64,000 bases of DNA from Desulfobacteraceae bacterium (GCA_024230435.1 JAAERL010000739.1:1-64000), one strand, 5' to 3'. Counted from the stretch's first letter, positions 43,363-52,636 are shown. A program made the numbers and translations. Notes: generated by a model not told the origin, from the sequence alone.

Positions 43363-44922
43363 TTGACGATAAAAGAAGATTCTCATCCAGTCTCATCCAA
43401 AGCCGGTTTCTTAATCCTGCTGGGTTCTGTGTTTCTCATCGCCGCCTGCGGCATGGTCTATGAATTGGTCGCAGGAGCCGTATCGAGTTATATTTTAGGA
43501 GATGCCGTAACCCAGTTTTCAATAGTCATTGGCGTTTTTCTTTCCGCAATGGGACTGGGGTCTTATTTCGCCAAATTCATCCGCAAGCGGTTGCTTGAAA
43601 CATTTGTCGAGATAGAAATCTGGATTGGCATTGCCGGTGGCTGCAGCTCAATGCTTTTATTTACCATAAGCGCATTTGCCGATAAATTATTTCCAATTTT
43701 GTTTTACGCCCAGTGTACAATTATCGGCGTGTTGATCGGAATTGAAATCCCTTTGCTGATTCGTATTCTCAAACAACACATGGCCTTTAAGGACGCCTTG
43801 AGCAATGTGCTGGCCCTTGACTATATTGGCGCTTTAGCCGGGGCGCTTCTTTTTCCCCTTGTTGCACTGCCCTACTTGGGTTTAAGCCGGGCCAGCCTGG
43901 TGTTTGGAGTAATGAACCTATCCGTGGCGGCTGTTGGAATATACTTGCTTGGCAAATCACGTTTTTGGATCAGCATGCGGCTTGCTGCAGCGGCCCTGAT
44001 ATTGTTGTTTACCCTTTTTTTTTCTAACCGTATGGTGGGATTTCTGGAAGATTTACTTTATCAGGACCATATTGTTTATGCCAAAAGCACACCTTACCAA
44101 CGCATTGTCCTGACCCGCTGGCGAAACGACATACGCCTTTATCTTAACGGCAATATTCAATTTTCTTCGATTGACGAAGCCCGCTATCATGAGCCGTTGG
44201 TCATCCCGGCCATGGCGTCACACCCGAACCCCAGGCAGGTGCTGATTTTAGGCGGAGGAGACGGTCTTGCGGCCAGGGAGGTATTAAAATACGATAGTGT
44301 TCAAAAAATTGTACTGGTCGATCTTGACCCTGAAATGACCCGCCTGGCAAGACAGCGTCTCGAGTTGACCGCCTTAAACAAAGGCTCGTTAAATCATCCA
44401 AAGGTTAGGATTGTTCACCAGGACGCCTTTACTTACCTCGAACGCGCCACTGATTTTTTCGACGTCATTGTCGCGGATTTGCCCGATCCTGGAAGCGAAT
44501 CCCTATCCAAGCTGTACAGTACATCTTTTTATGCCTTATGCGTGCGAAGACTCAGTCTGAAAGGGGTGCTGGCTACTCAGGCGACCTCTCCGTTTTTCGC
44601 ACCCGAAGCATTCTGGTGTATCGTGCAAACCATTGAAACAGCCATGCCGGATCATGCAGATTTACCAAAAGTCAAGTCCTGCCCCTATCATGTGCATATC
44701 CCTTCATTCGGCGAATGGGGTTTTGTTTTAGCCGCCAGGCATAAGATCGATTTGAAAAGGTTGAAGGTAGATATTCCCACCCGGTTTCTGACCGAAGCCT
44801 CTTTGCAAGCCATGTTTGTATTTGGTAAAGATCTAAGTGCTCCAGAAAAGCTTGAATCCAACCATCTCGATGCTCCAATTCTTTATAATTATTATAAAAA
44901 TGGCTGGCAACGGTATCAATAA
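43363..44922 (+). CDS. membrane-bound polyamine aminopropyltransferase (spermidine synthase-like)
   Basis: The 519-residue protein has about seven N-terminal TM helices (residues 12-225) and a C-terminal spermidine-synthase-type domain. That domain has IVLTRWRNDIRLYLNGNIQF, LILGGGDGLAAREVLKYDSV (decarboxylated-SAM loop), VDLDPEMTRLAR and FDVIVADLPDPG (catalytic Asp region). The start is TTG; the next plausible starts would cut into TM1. Membrane-linked aminopropyltransferases regularly occur next to DUF350/DUF4178 genes. It is expected to make spermidine or a related polyamine or conjugate. Confidence 0.88.
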   Translation: MTIKEDSHPVSSKAGFLILLGSVFLIAACGMVYELVAGAVSSYILGDAVTQFSIVIGVFLSAMGLGSYFAKFIRKRLLETFVEIEIWIGIAGGCSSMLLFTISAFADKLFPILFYAQCTIIGVLIGIEIPLLIRILKQHMAFKDALSNVLALDYIGALAGALLFPLVALPYLGLSRASLVFGVMNLSVAAVGIYLLGKSRFWISMRLAAAALILLFTLFFSNRMVGFLEDLLYQDHIVYAKSTPYQRIVLTRWRNDIRLYLNGNIQFSSIDEARYHEPLVIPAMASHPNPRQVLILGGGDGLAAREVLKYDSVQKIVLVDLDPEMTRLARQRLELTALNKGSLNHPKVRIVHQDAFTYLERATDFFDVIVADLPDPGSESLSKLYSTSFYALCVRRLSLKGVLATQATSPFFAPEAFWCIVQTIETAMPDHADLPKVKSCPYHVHIPSFGEWGFVLAARHKIDLKRLKVDIPTRFLTEASLQAMFVFGKDLSAPEKLESNHLDAPILYNYYKNGWQRYQ

Positions 44923-44965
44923 CCCAACCATGCTCCTAAGCATTACCGGCTCGATTTCGTATAGC

Positions 44966-45163
44966 TTAATCAAGTTTTAACATCTCTGGCATAGGAGCAA
45001 TCATCGGGTTGCGCTCCTGAACAATGTCATCCATGCGTGCTTGAATTTTAACTTTTTCTTCAGGATGGGTAAAAATATAAAATTTTTCATCAACAATGGC
45101 TTGAAAGACTTTCTCAGCTACCTGTGAGGCAGGCATACCTGCTTTGATCAATTTCGTTGTCAA
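44966..45163 (-). pseudogene. C-terminal remnant of a short-chain dehydrogenase gene
   Basis: The 65 residues GMPASQVAEKVFQAIVDEKF, YIFTHPEEK and RMDDIVQERNP match the end of a subgroup of short-chain dehydrogenases (SDR family: substrate-loop end, then THPE and R-x-x-x-I). The Rossmann and catalytic parts are missing. A region with a long G tract (about 45226-45247) lies where the rest of the gene should be. Confidence 0.7.
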
Positions 45164-45225
45164 TGAATACTGAGAATACTGAAATATCGATGATTTTTCT
45201 CAGCATTTCATTTCCTTTTTTTTTG

Positions 45226-45247
45226 AGGGGGGGGGGAGGGGGGGGAT
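45226..45247 (+). repeat. G-rich homopolymer tract
   Basis: Two runs of G (ten and eight) separated by one A follow a T9 run. It adjoins the truncated SDR remnant. Length may be uncertain in assembly. Confidence 0.6.
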
Positions 45248-45374
45248 CGTGAAACCCGATTATCGTTATCATTTTTTTAAGATTTATGGAATATATAAGA
45301 CAATTATCTCTTGAAGTTCATTGGCTTTTCTGTGCAGGTATTTTATTTAAGATAGCGAGCTGGGTAATTACCGT

Positions 45375-47933
45375 TTATTCCAATGCGTCACATTTGTCTT
45401 CCAGCACAGACCTGACCTTACTAAAGACTTCTTTAAAGGCAAAAGGTTTTTTAATGAAGTCTTCAGCACCCGCGCTTAAAATTTCCTGTACCGGACCATC
45501 TGAAGAATAACCGCTGCAAACAATTACTTTTATTTTCGGGCGATATTCCTTGATAATTTGATAAATCCTGCTGCCCTCCATATCAGGTAAATTGACATCT
45601 AAAAAAGCAAGATCAATAGCATCTTCAAAACTCTCTGCAATACTAATTGCTTCTTTGCCGGTTCTTGCACATAAAACGCGATAACCCGTTTTCTTCAGCA
45701 TTTCATGAACTATTTCCAAAATCACCTCATCATCATCAATAACGAGTATTGTGCCACCATCCTGCGCCTGTTCGGGATCAACACGCTTAGTCTCTTTTTC
45801 AATGTTCTTTACCGAGGGCAAAAAAATACGCGCCACGGTTCCTTTTCCAAATTCAGAGTCAATATAAATATAGCCTTCATGGTTTTTGACAATACCATAC
45901 ACCGCGGCCATACCAAGGCCTCGGCCCTGAAATTTAGTTGTAAAAAAAGGTTCGAATATTCTGTTTCTGGTTTCTTCATTCATGCCTTTGCCGTTATCTT
46001 CGAGTGTAAGACAGGCGTATCTGCCGGGTTGCAGATTAAAACGATCAGCGTCATTATCTTCACTGATGGATGTATCTTTAATACGAACTTTTAAAATACC
46101 TTCTTGTTCTATCGCCTCCAGTGCATTGGTAATAACCTCGGATAAAACCGTTTGCAATTGATTCAGATCGGCTTTTACATAAGAAATATCGCTTAAAAGC
46201 TCTGTTTCGATTTTTATTTTTGGATCTACATCGTGTTGCCTGATCGCTAAGGTATCTTTGACAAAATCATTCAAATTTACAATTTTGGGCAGATATTTCC
46301 CTCCATGCCCATAGGCAAGTAACATGTTGGTATGATTGGTCATCCTTTCAATCAACCGCATCGTTATTTCGCCAAAATTTAAAACGTTTTTATGATCGGG
46401 CAAGTGCATCATAAGCAATTCAATATTACCGGCAAGCCCGGCCAAGGCGTTGTTGAACTCATGGGCGATACCGCCTGCCAGAACGCCAATAGCTTCCAGC
46501 TTTCGAGATTGCTGAAGGTGGGCCTCTAATTTACGCTTTTTTTCCTCTGCCCGTTTGAGCGGTGTAATGTCAATTAATGAAGCGATACTTTGTTTTGTAC
46601 CGGGAATCAATCCTACTTGAATAAGTAATGTTTTCACATTCCCATATTTATCGACAAGTTTGAGCTCATATTCAGACGGTGCTCCTTGAGACTTCTTTAA
46701 TCTTTCATTATGATATTTTTTTATTTTTCCCAAATCTTGAGGAAGAACAAAATCGATGGGCTTCATCTTGCCCACTATCTCTTGCCTTGAATAGCCTGAT
46801 AGTTCAACACATTTTGAATTAACCTGAGATATGGTCATGTCTTCTTCGACTACAAATGTTGCGGTGCCCGTGTTTTCAAAAAGGTTCCGGTATCTGTTTT
46901 CGCTCATTTTCAAATCCGATTCTGTTTTTAAACGTTCAGTGACATCCGTTATAATGTGTACACCGGCTTTCAAATCGCTATTTTCATCCAGCACTGGATC
47001 TACGGTCACCTCTATCCATTTGTTGTCCTGTAGCGGTAAAATCGCTGTTTCCCGTCGAAGTGTTTCTTTCATCTTTACAAATGGGCATTCCCGGATCGGC
47101 TCTGATGTATTATGAACTATTTTCCAGCATGTAGCTCCTATGATTTCAGAAATAGTTCTATTTAAAAAATTCGCCATCGCCTGATTGCATTTTAAAATAG
47201 TTCCGTCCAGATAAAGCAGGCAGATACCGCTGCTCACAGCATCAAAGGTTGACCGCCACTGCAAGATGGAATTTTGTAATTCGACTTCAATTTTTTTACG
47301 TTCATTTATTTGCAGGGTAAGCTGCTGGTTGGCGTCACTTAATTCGGCAGTGCGTTGCTTAATCTTGTGCTCCAATTCATTTTTCGCCTTTTTCAGGCTA
47401 TGCTCAGCTTGCCTGCGCTCTGTCTCATCTCTATAAACTGCGACAATCTCACCCGAAGGCAGCTTATAAACGTGATTTTTCCTCCATCCTGAGATTCTGT
47501 CGTCTTTGTAATGGGCAATTGGCAAAATTTCGGGCTTTCCCGTTTTCCAAACTCTTTGGAAAACATCAAAAAGGCCGAACTCTTTTACTGCCGGAAATAG
47601 TTGCCGGATACTTTTTCCAACCACTTTATCTTTGCTGATACCATCAATTTTTTCACCGGCAGGATTAAAATCAGTAAAAATGAAGTCCTGACCATCATTT
47701 ACTGCTTTATATACAGCGACACCATCATTGGTGTGATGAAAAATGCTTCTGTATCGAATTTCACTTTCTTTTGCCGCATTTTCAATCTGATTTCTTTTGG
47801 TTGCATCTGCCCCTATCTTCATAACATGACTATCTTGTGGAAGAGAAAGTGCAGCCAATTGCCACTTATTTTTTTCGTTTTCTAAATCACTTATCCTTTG
47901 TTCTAACTCTTCGTAAGCAGGTTTTTCTTTCAT
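45375..47933 (-). CDS. hybrid PAS-domain histidine kinase with receiver domain
   Basis: The 852-residue cytoplasmic protein starts with a short coiled coil. PAS domain 1 (about 50-170) is followed by a coiled coil. PAS domain 2 (220-340) has the redox-like LDGTILKCNQAMANFLNRTI, and PAS 3 (345-460) follows. The histidine box GIAHEFNNALAGLAGNIELL has its His near 491. The HATPase part is VITNALEAIEQEG, LEDNGKGMNEETRNRIFEPF and GLGMAAVYGIVKNHEGYIYI. A C-terminal REC domain has its phospho-acceptor Asp near 779 (LAFLDVNLPD) and KKPF. No TM segment is present. The partner is unknown. Confidence 0.93.
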   Translation of the reverse strand: MKEKPAYEELEQRISDLENEKNKWQLAALSLPQDSHVMKIGADATKRNQIENAAKESEIRYRSIFHHTNDGVAVYKAVNDGQDFIFTDFNPAGEKIDGISKDKVVGKSIRQLFPAVKEFGLFDVFQRVWKTGKPEILPIAHYKDDRISGWRKNHVYKLPSGEIVAVYRDETERRQAEHSLKKAKNELEHKIKQRTAELSDANQQLTLQINERKKIEVELQNSILQWRSTFDAVSSGICLLYLDGTILKCNQAMANFLNRTISEIIGATCWKIVHNTSEPIRECPFVKMKETLRRETAILPLQDNKWIEVTVDPVLDENSDLKAGVHIITDVTERLKTESDLKMSENRYRNLFENTGTATFVVEEDMTISQVNSKCVELSGYSRQEIVGKMKPIDFVLPQDLGKIKKYHNERLKKSQGAPSEYELKLVDKYGNVKTLLIQVGLIPGTKQSIASLIDITPLKRAEEKKRKLEAHLQQSRKLEAIGVLAGGIAHEFNNALAGLAGNIELLMMHLPDHKNVLNFGEITMRLIERMTNHTNMLLAYGHGGKYLPKIVNLNDFVKDTLAIRQHDVDPKIKIETELLSDISYVKADLNQLQTVLSEVITNALEAIEQEGILKVRIKDTSISEDNDADRFNLQPGRYACLTLEDNGKGMNEETRNRIFEPFFTTKFQGRGLGMAAVYGIVKNHEGYIYIDSEFGKGTVARIFLPSVKNIEKETKRVDPEQAQDGGTILVIDDDEVILEIVHEMLKKTGYRVLCARTGKEAISIAESFEDAIDLAFLDVNLPDMEGSRIYQIIKEYRPKIKVIVCSGYSSDGPVQEILSAGAEDFIKKPFAFKEVFSKVRSVLEDKCDALE

Positions 47934-47978
47934 AATTTTACTTTGCTCATAAATTTTTTTTTAACTTTTTAGAATTAA

Positions 47979-48015
47979 GGTCTTGAAAGCCGCAAATATC
48001 CCGTTGTTCGGCGAA
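47979..48015 (-). repeat. solo end of a subfamily-B-like element
   Basis: After TAA, GGTCTTGAAAGCCGCAAATA matches other B-like ends. It sits in the upstream region of the kinase gene. Confidence 0.4.
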
Positions 48016-48253
48016 AATTACAAACCGTTCGCCGCCGGAGCAGTCGCTAATATAAAAAACCTGATAACCGATACCCAGTAAGCATAGGTTCATCTGTTAA
48101 CGAAAAATTGATTTTCAAAAGTTCCTTCGAAATTATAATAGGATTAAATTACGCCAGATTTCAGACAGATAAACTATTGGTGTGGACAATTCTTTAAGAA
48201 TCCAAACAATGTCATAATAAAATGGCCTCAAGCTTATTACAAACATTTTTTTT

Positions 48254-48303
48254 GTGACTGCTCCCCCGCCTTCGTTACACGAAAAAGAGGGCTTCTAAGC
48301 GGC
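48254..48303 (-). repeat. repeat C', right end of the decayed TnpB element
   Basis: Starting GTGACTGCTCCCCCGCCTTC on the plus strand, it shares its first 14 bases and general hairpin layout with 53081-53130. Its first 12 bases also match C1 at 23170. Confidence 0.65.
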
Positions 48304-48684
48304 CTTTAGCCGCTATCATATCGACACCCGATACGCGAAATATTGATTGCTGCGTTGTAATCCCGCCTTGTTTTGTCCTTTGAAAAAACGATTGGAAACC
48401 TTTGTCCGGGCGTTTCAAAACATTTTGCAACACCTGATAGTATATAAATTTAGAGTAGACGGATTTAAACTAGGGGCTCTGTTTTTTCAGGTCAGGCAAT
48501 TTTTTAACCAAATCGTTATAGGCAACCGGAATATTGTCTTTTTTTTGCGTATCAATTCTGTCCTGAAGGTTCGAAGTTGTACAAATACCGGCACATGGAA
48601 AACTGGTTTTCCAACGCCGGAATTTGAGATTTTGCTGGACAGATTCGATATTTGAAAAATTTTCGAGGACTAATTTGCACGCAT
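48258..48684 (-). pseudogene. decayed TnpB (OrfB, IS200/IS605 family) gene
   Basis: Read on the minus strand from ATG 48684, pieces in different frames spell a TnpB N-terminus. They are MRAN and, in a second frame, KYRICPAKSQIPALENQFSM then CRYLYNF, followed in a third frame by LQDRIDTQKKDNIPVAYNDL, VKKLPDLKKQSP, a stop, and VLQNVLKRPDKGFQSFFQR. Directly after this, RDYNAAINISRIG appears, which is the C-terminal end of the RuvC-like domain (DRDxNAAxNI). The whole nuclease middle is deleted, and frameshifts and stops interrupt the rest. Its tail (SPLFRVTKAGEQS) overlaps the repeat described at 48254. No TnpA is nearby. Confidence 0.82.
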
Positions 48685-48929
48685 ACCAAATACAAAAAAA
48701 ATATTATCATCGTCAATTTATAGAAAAATACCGATTCATCCGCCGCTTTCGCTGCGCCAAGGAAAAAGTCTTGCTGGTATAAAGAATAAATATGCCGTTA
48801 TCTTTGTTAATACGTCAGATGAGTTTGACACCTTTTTAAGCTGGTGTTAGGTTTTTATCATCAATGATACAATTTTCAATTTTGTGTTAACCACGATAAG
48901 CAAACTGTATAAGAGCTAAGAGGTAAAAG
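48685..48929. other. upstream region of the SPFH protein gene
   Basis: 245 bp without a gene. AAGAGGTAAAAG precedes the SPFH start codon. Confidence 0.35.
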
Positions 48930-50057
48930 ATGGGATTATGGGATAAGGTTAAAGGTCAGTTTATCGATGTAATTGAATGGACTGACGATACCGGTGACAC
49001 CCTTGTTTGGAAATTTCCACGAGGCGATAATGAAATAAAAAACGGTGCTCAGCTCATCGTACGCGAAAGCCAGGAAGCTGTTTTTTTGCATGAAGGCGAG
49101 TTGGGCGATGTATTCGCCCCTGGGAGCGCAGAGTTGACTACTCGAAATATACCCGTTTTAACCACCTTGAAAAGCTGGAAATACGGCTTTGACTCACCTT
49201 TTAAATCTGATATTTTTTTTGTCAGTACAAGGCAGTTCACCGACTTGAAGTGGGGAACCAAAAATCCCATTATGATGCGTGACGCCGAATTCGGTCCCGT
49301 ACGCCTGCGCGCCTTTGGTTCATATTGTATTCAGGTAAACGACCCCGGCCTTTTTATCATGCACATTGCCGGAACAGGTTCGTGGTTCCACACAGACGAA
49401 ATCACCGGCCAGTTGCGAAATATTTTGACCAGCCGTTTCGCAGACGCCCTGGCCGAGGCAAAAATTCCCATGTTGGACCTGGCTGCCAACTACAACGAAA
49501 TGGGAGACCTGTTATTAAATAAGCTGCAACCCGAATTTCAAGCGTATGGCGTCACCCTGACTAAGTTTTTAATTGAAAATATCTCTGTTCCGCAAGCGGT
49601 TGAAAAAGCATTGGATAAAAGGACTCAAATGGGAGTTGTGGGAAACCTGCAGTCATATACTCAATTTCAAACTGCTGAAGCCATTGAATCCATGGCCAAC
49701 AACCCCAACGCGACAGGTAACGCCATGGGTATGTTTGCCGGAGTGGGAATGGGTAATATCATGGGAGGCGCTATGCAAGGCGCTTCGCAACAATCCGGAC
49801 AGGTCAACCAGCAATCCGAGGGACAGCAATCCGGGCCGCCGCCTTTGCCACAATCTGTGCAATGGTATGCAGCCATTAACAACCAGCAAGCCGGTCCCTT
49901 TTCTGCCGATGACATTAAACACATGATCCAAAACGGCCAGCTCAATAGGAAAACACTGATATGGAAACAGGGTATGCCCGATTGGCAACCGGCTGGAAAC
50001 CAACCTGAACTGACAGCATTTTTCGGATCAGTTCCCCCCCCTTTGCCTAAAGGATGA
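48930..50057 (+). CDS. SPFH-domain (YdjI-type) protein with C-terminal GYF_2 domain
   Basis: The 375-residue protein matches the virion-core-like SPFH group typified by B. subtilis YdjI. It starts MGLWDKVKGQFIDVIEWTDD and continues with QEAVFLHEGELGDVFAPGSA, LTTRNIPVLTTLKSWKYG, FGSYCIQVNDPGLFI and VTLTKFLIENISVPQAVEKA. A Gln/Gly-rich linker (about 255-305) leads to a GYF_2 domain (WYAAINNQQAGPFSADDIKH ... WKQGMPDWQPAG). It lacks a TM segment and may bind membranes peripherally. In other genomes such proteins occur with DUF4178, DUF350 and zinc-ribbon proteins, as found about 4-8 kb away here. Confidence 0.9.
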   Translation: MGLWDKVKGQFIDVIEWTDDTGDTLVWKFPRGDNEIKNGAQLIVRESQEAVFLHEGELGDVFAPGSAELTTRNIPVLTTLKSWKYGFDSPFKSDIFFVSTRQFTDLKWGTKNPIMMRDAEFGPVRLRAFGSYCIQVNDPGLFIMHIAGTGSWFHTDEITGQLRNILTSRFADALAEAKIPMLDLAANYNEMGDLLLNKLQPEFQAYGVTLTKFLIENISVPQAVEKALDKRTQMGVVGNLQSYTQFQTAEAIESMANNPNATGNAMGMFAGVGMGNIMGGAMQGASQQSGQVNQQSEGQQSGPPPLPQSVQWYAAINNQQAGPFSADDIKHMIQNGQLNRKTLIWKQGMPDWQPAGNQPELTAFFGSVPPPLPKG

Positions 50058-50382
50058 ATTCGGCCATTTTATAATCTTAAACAAATTCTAAAAGCGTCTT
50101 AATAATTTTCGTTGCATCATGTCATTTTTTGGCATATAGGGACAGCCTATATAAGTTATTAGTGTTGATTATTATTAAATCGAAAGGTAATTTATTTAAT
50201 AAAATTTCAACGCTCTGTCCGTGTATCACAGGTACGCTTTAATTTTAAAAAATAGGCCGTTTATGGACTTGAAATTTGATTAAAGGGTACTATTTTAGTT
50301 CGTTTAAAATGATTTAGGAATCAGGGACAGTTTAAATAACGGTCCCGGAGCCGGTAGCAACATTGTTATAAAAGGGTGCGTT
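50058..50382. other. intergenic region, nothing assigned
   Basis: AT-rich sequence of 325 bp with no gene or recognised RNA. The phrase GGGACAG occurs twice, without further structure. Confidence 0.35.
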
Positions 50383-50634
50383 ATGATGAGTAGAGATATC
50401 AAGGACATAAAAAAGGATATTCTTGATAAATTCAGAGCCATTGGCGGCGAAGAAGACGATATGCTGCCCGAAGAATGGCTAAAGCAGGAATATCTGCCCA
50501 TACTTAGTTCTTTTGAACGTAAGGATTTTGAGAAAGCCATACGTCAACTTGCAGCTCAAGGAGTTCTAAAATATGAAAAAGGGACAGTTCCTAAACTCCA
50601 GCTTACAGAAAAAGGAGCTAACTTGATTCATTAA
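50383..50634 (+). CDS. small hypothetical protein, winged-helix-like
   Basis: The 83-residue protein (MMSRDIKDIKKDILDKFRAI ... LPEEWLKQEYLPILSSFERK ... LAAQGVLKYEKG ... LQLTEKGANLIH) has the helix-helix-strand layout of a winged helix, ending like many small transcription factors (LTEKG). DNA binding is plausible but unproven. The gene stands alone. Confidence 0.65.
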   Translation: MMSRDIKDIKKDILDKFRAIGGEEDDMLPEEWLKQEYLPILSSFERKDFEKAIRQLAAQGVLKYEKGTVPKLQLTEKGANLIH

Positions 50635-50635
50635 A

Positions 50636-50782
50636 TCATGATAGCTCCTGCCGGAAATTAAGAATCTTAATTTCCTTACAAAGTTGAGGTATTAACAAAT
50701 CGGCCGGGATTTTCACTTCATATCGAACCGGTTTACGGACTATTTTTTCTATAGCGGTTGTGTCCTTTGCAAATGTATTCAT
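50636..50782 (-). CDS. 48-residue protein translationally coupled to the radical SAM gene
   Basis: The frame MNTFAKDTTAIEKIVRKPVR ... LNFRQELS starts at ATG 50780-50782, which overlaps the stop of the upstream radical SAM gene as ATGA, with CAAGG just before. The tight overlap and the ordered charged/hydrophobic sequence argue for a real gene. I do not recognise a family. Confidence 0.55.
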   Translation of the reverse strand: MNTFAKDTTAIEKIVRKPVRYEVKIPADLLIPQLCKEIKILNFRQELS

Positions 50783-52533
50783 CCTTGATAATTAGTGCTC
50801 GTTGAATTTGCTTGCAATTTTTCAAAATAGCTCCGGGCTTTGGGCATATTGCCCAAAGCCTGATAGCAGTGAATGAGCTGCGGCCAGACTTCGGGTTGGG
50901 CCTCCAGAGCAATTAACACATCCAGGGCGTTACGGTAATCTGCCCGTTTAAAATAAGAATTGGCCAGATTCAGGGTTAATTCCTTGCTGCCGGGAAAATG
51001 TTTCAGCCCTTTTTTGAGCAGTGTTTCAGCTTTTTCTTCAAGCCCTTTTTGTTGATATATCAAAGCCAGCCCCCAAAAAGCCCGGTGATCCGGACAAAGA
51101 TTTAGCGCACGCTCGAACAGGATCCGGGCTACCTTCAAAGGGGCGGGTGTGCTCTGCAGGTTGGAATAATCGCCATGGCTGAAAGTCAAGGCCAGCCGAG
51201 ATAAAAAGTCGGCTCGCTGTGCTTTGAGTTTATCATTTTCAGCAACCTTTATATCCAGGGCGAATTCAGGCAGCCCAAGCTGGAAGTGCTGGCGTAAACG
51301 CTTGCCAAAAGCCAATATGGTTTCTTTATCCAGGCCTGGATCACTTTCAAAATAGAGCAGATCTTCAATTCGCTGGAGCCAAATATCATCCGTAAGGCCG
51401 CTTTTTTTCAGGTAGTTCTCGTAAAGCTCTGTTCCGGGAAAAAGCGTCATAATGTAAAAAATAACACTTAGCGGCTTAATTTGAGATATCAAATCCATAG
51501 TGGCGTTAATCGTTTGCCAAGTTTCCCCCGGTGCTCCATAAATAAAGTAAGCGCGGGCCAGAATACCGTATCGCACACAGCTTTTAAAAGCAGGCCGAAT
51601 CTGCTTTGTTTGAATATCCTTGCACAACAGATTGCGAATTTCCGGCGCACCGCTCTCCACACCGAAACTGATCTGAATGCAACCGGCCTTGCGCATCCAA
51701 TAGAGCATATCGTCGTTAATGCTATTAACTTTTGAAATGGCCTGCCAGGTAATTTTCAGACCGCGGCGGATAATTTCCCGGCACACCTGAATGACCCGTT
51801 TGGGCTTGAGGGTAAATGTATCATCGGAAAAATATAAAAAAGTGATACCCCTTGCAGACAACAATTCCAATTGATTTACAAAATAAGCAACCGAGTGCGA
51901 ACGAACCCGCCGCCCCCAAAACCTGACAGAGCCGCAAAAAGAGCAACGTCCGGGGCACCCGCGAGTCATGGCAATGTGCTGAAAGTCAAAATAGCGGGCC
52001 GGAGGCGGCAACTGGTCCAAATTTTCAATAGGTTTCACCGGTGCTGTCTTGAAAGGTTTGCCGTCTACCCGCAACGCAAGCCCCGGCAGCGTATCCAGAG
52101 CCGGAGAATGTCCGTTGCGGCATTCCAGCGTTCGAACCAGCTCTAAAAAAGTGCGCTCGCCTTCGCCAAGAACCACATAATCAATATGTTCAAAATGGGT
52201 AAGCAGGTGCCTCCATAAAAAGGTGGCTCCGATACCGCCGAACACAACCTTTACATCAGGATTGATGGATTTTGCCAGGCGTGCGATGTCGATACCGCCC
52301 CAGCGGTTTGCGTGTACTATAGAAAACCCTATGATATCAGGTTTTTTTATTAAAAGCGTCTGTCTTATCCGGTTTTGATGTTGCCGTGATCCGTGCCAAT
52401 TGATCACCTCGACATCATAGCCGTGATCCTTTAAAAGGGCGGCTACGTAATATACCCCTATCGGTACAGCCGCAATTTCCTCCTCATGAACGCGTTCTTC
52501 CAGAAAAAAAGGATAAATCAATAAAATTTTCAT
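50779..52533 (-). CDS. B12-binding-type radical SAM protein with C-terminal TPR repeats
   Basis: The 584-residue protein has an N-terminal B12-binding-like Rossmann domain (about 1-150; PIGVYYVAALLKDHGYDVEV, VVFGGIGATFLW, VVLGEGERTF). The radical SAM core (190-400) has the cluster motif CPGRCSFC (C-x3-C-x2-C), FLYFSDDTFT and FGVESGAPEIRNLLCKD. Three TPR units follow at about 450-575 (ARILFERALNLCPDHRAFWG, KAETLLKKGLKHFPGSKELT, NALDVLIALEAQPEVWPQLI). This architecture is found in BchE/P-methylase-like enzymes that modify lipids, peptides or secondary metabolites. The substrate is unknown. It overlaps a 48-residue ORF downstream. Confidence 0.9.
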   Translation of the reverse strand: MKILLIYPFFLEERVHEEEIAAVPIGVYYVAALLKDHGYDVEVINWHGSRQHQNRIRQTLLIKKPDIIGFSIVHANRWGGIDIARLAKSINPDVKVVFGGIGATFLWRHLLTHFEHIDYVVLGEGERTFLELVRTLECRNGHSPALDTLPGLALRVDGKPFKTAPVKPIENLDQLPPPARYFDFQHIAMTRGCPGRCSFCGSVRFWGRRVRSHSVAYFVNQLELLSARGITFLYFSDDTFTLKPKRVIQVCREIIRRGLKITWQAISKVNSINDDMLYWMRKAGCIQISFGVESGAPEIRNLLCKDIQTKQIRPAFKSCVRYGILARAYFIYGAPGETWQTINATMDLISQIKPLSVIFYIMTLFPGTELYENYLKKSGLTDDIWLQRIEDLLYFESDPGLDKETILAFGKRLRQHFQLGLPEFALDIKVAENDKLKAQRADFLSRLALTFSHGDYSNLQSTPAPLKVARILFERALNLCPDHRAFWGLALIYQQKGLEEKAETLLKKGLKHFPGSKELTLNLANSYFKRADYRNALDVLIALEAQPEVWPQLIHCYQALGNMPKARSYFEKLQANSTSTNYQG

Positions 52534-52586
52534 GCATTCTTTCTGGAACAGCTTATCTCAAAGGTCAAGGGGGGTATCCAAATTTA

Positions 52587-52636
52587 GTGCCTGCTCCCGG
52601 CGATAAATTACCGGGAATTCTCGCTGGATAATCTTA
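52587..52636 (-). repeat. repeat C2 with hairpin
   Basis: Near-identical to C1 at 23170-23220, including the CCCGG / CCGGG arms around AATAAATTA. The stop codon TAA of the gene at 52634 is formed by its outer edge. Confidence 0.65.

Noticed and set aside
48347-48655. 102-codon plus ORF
   Set aside because: It is the antisense shadow of the decayed TnpB gene on the minus strand.
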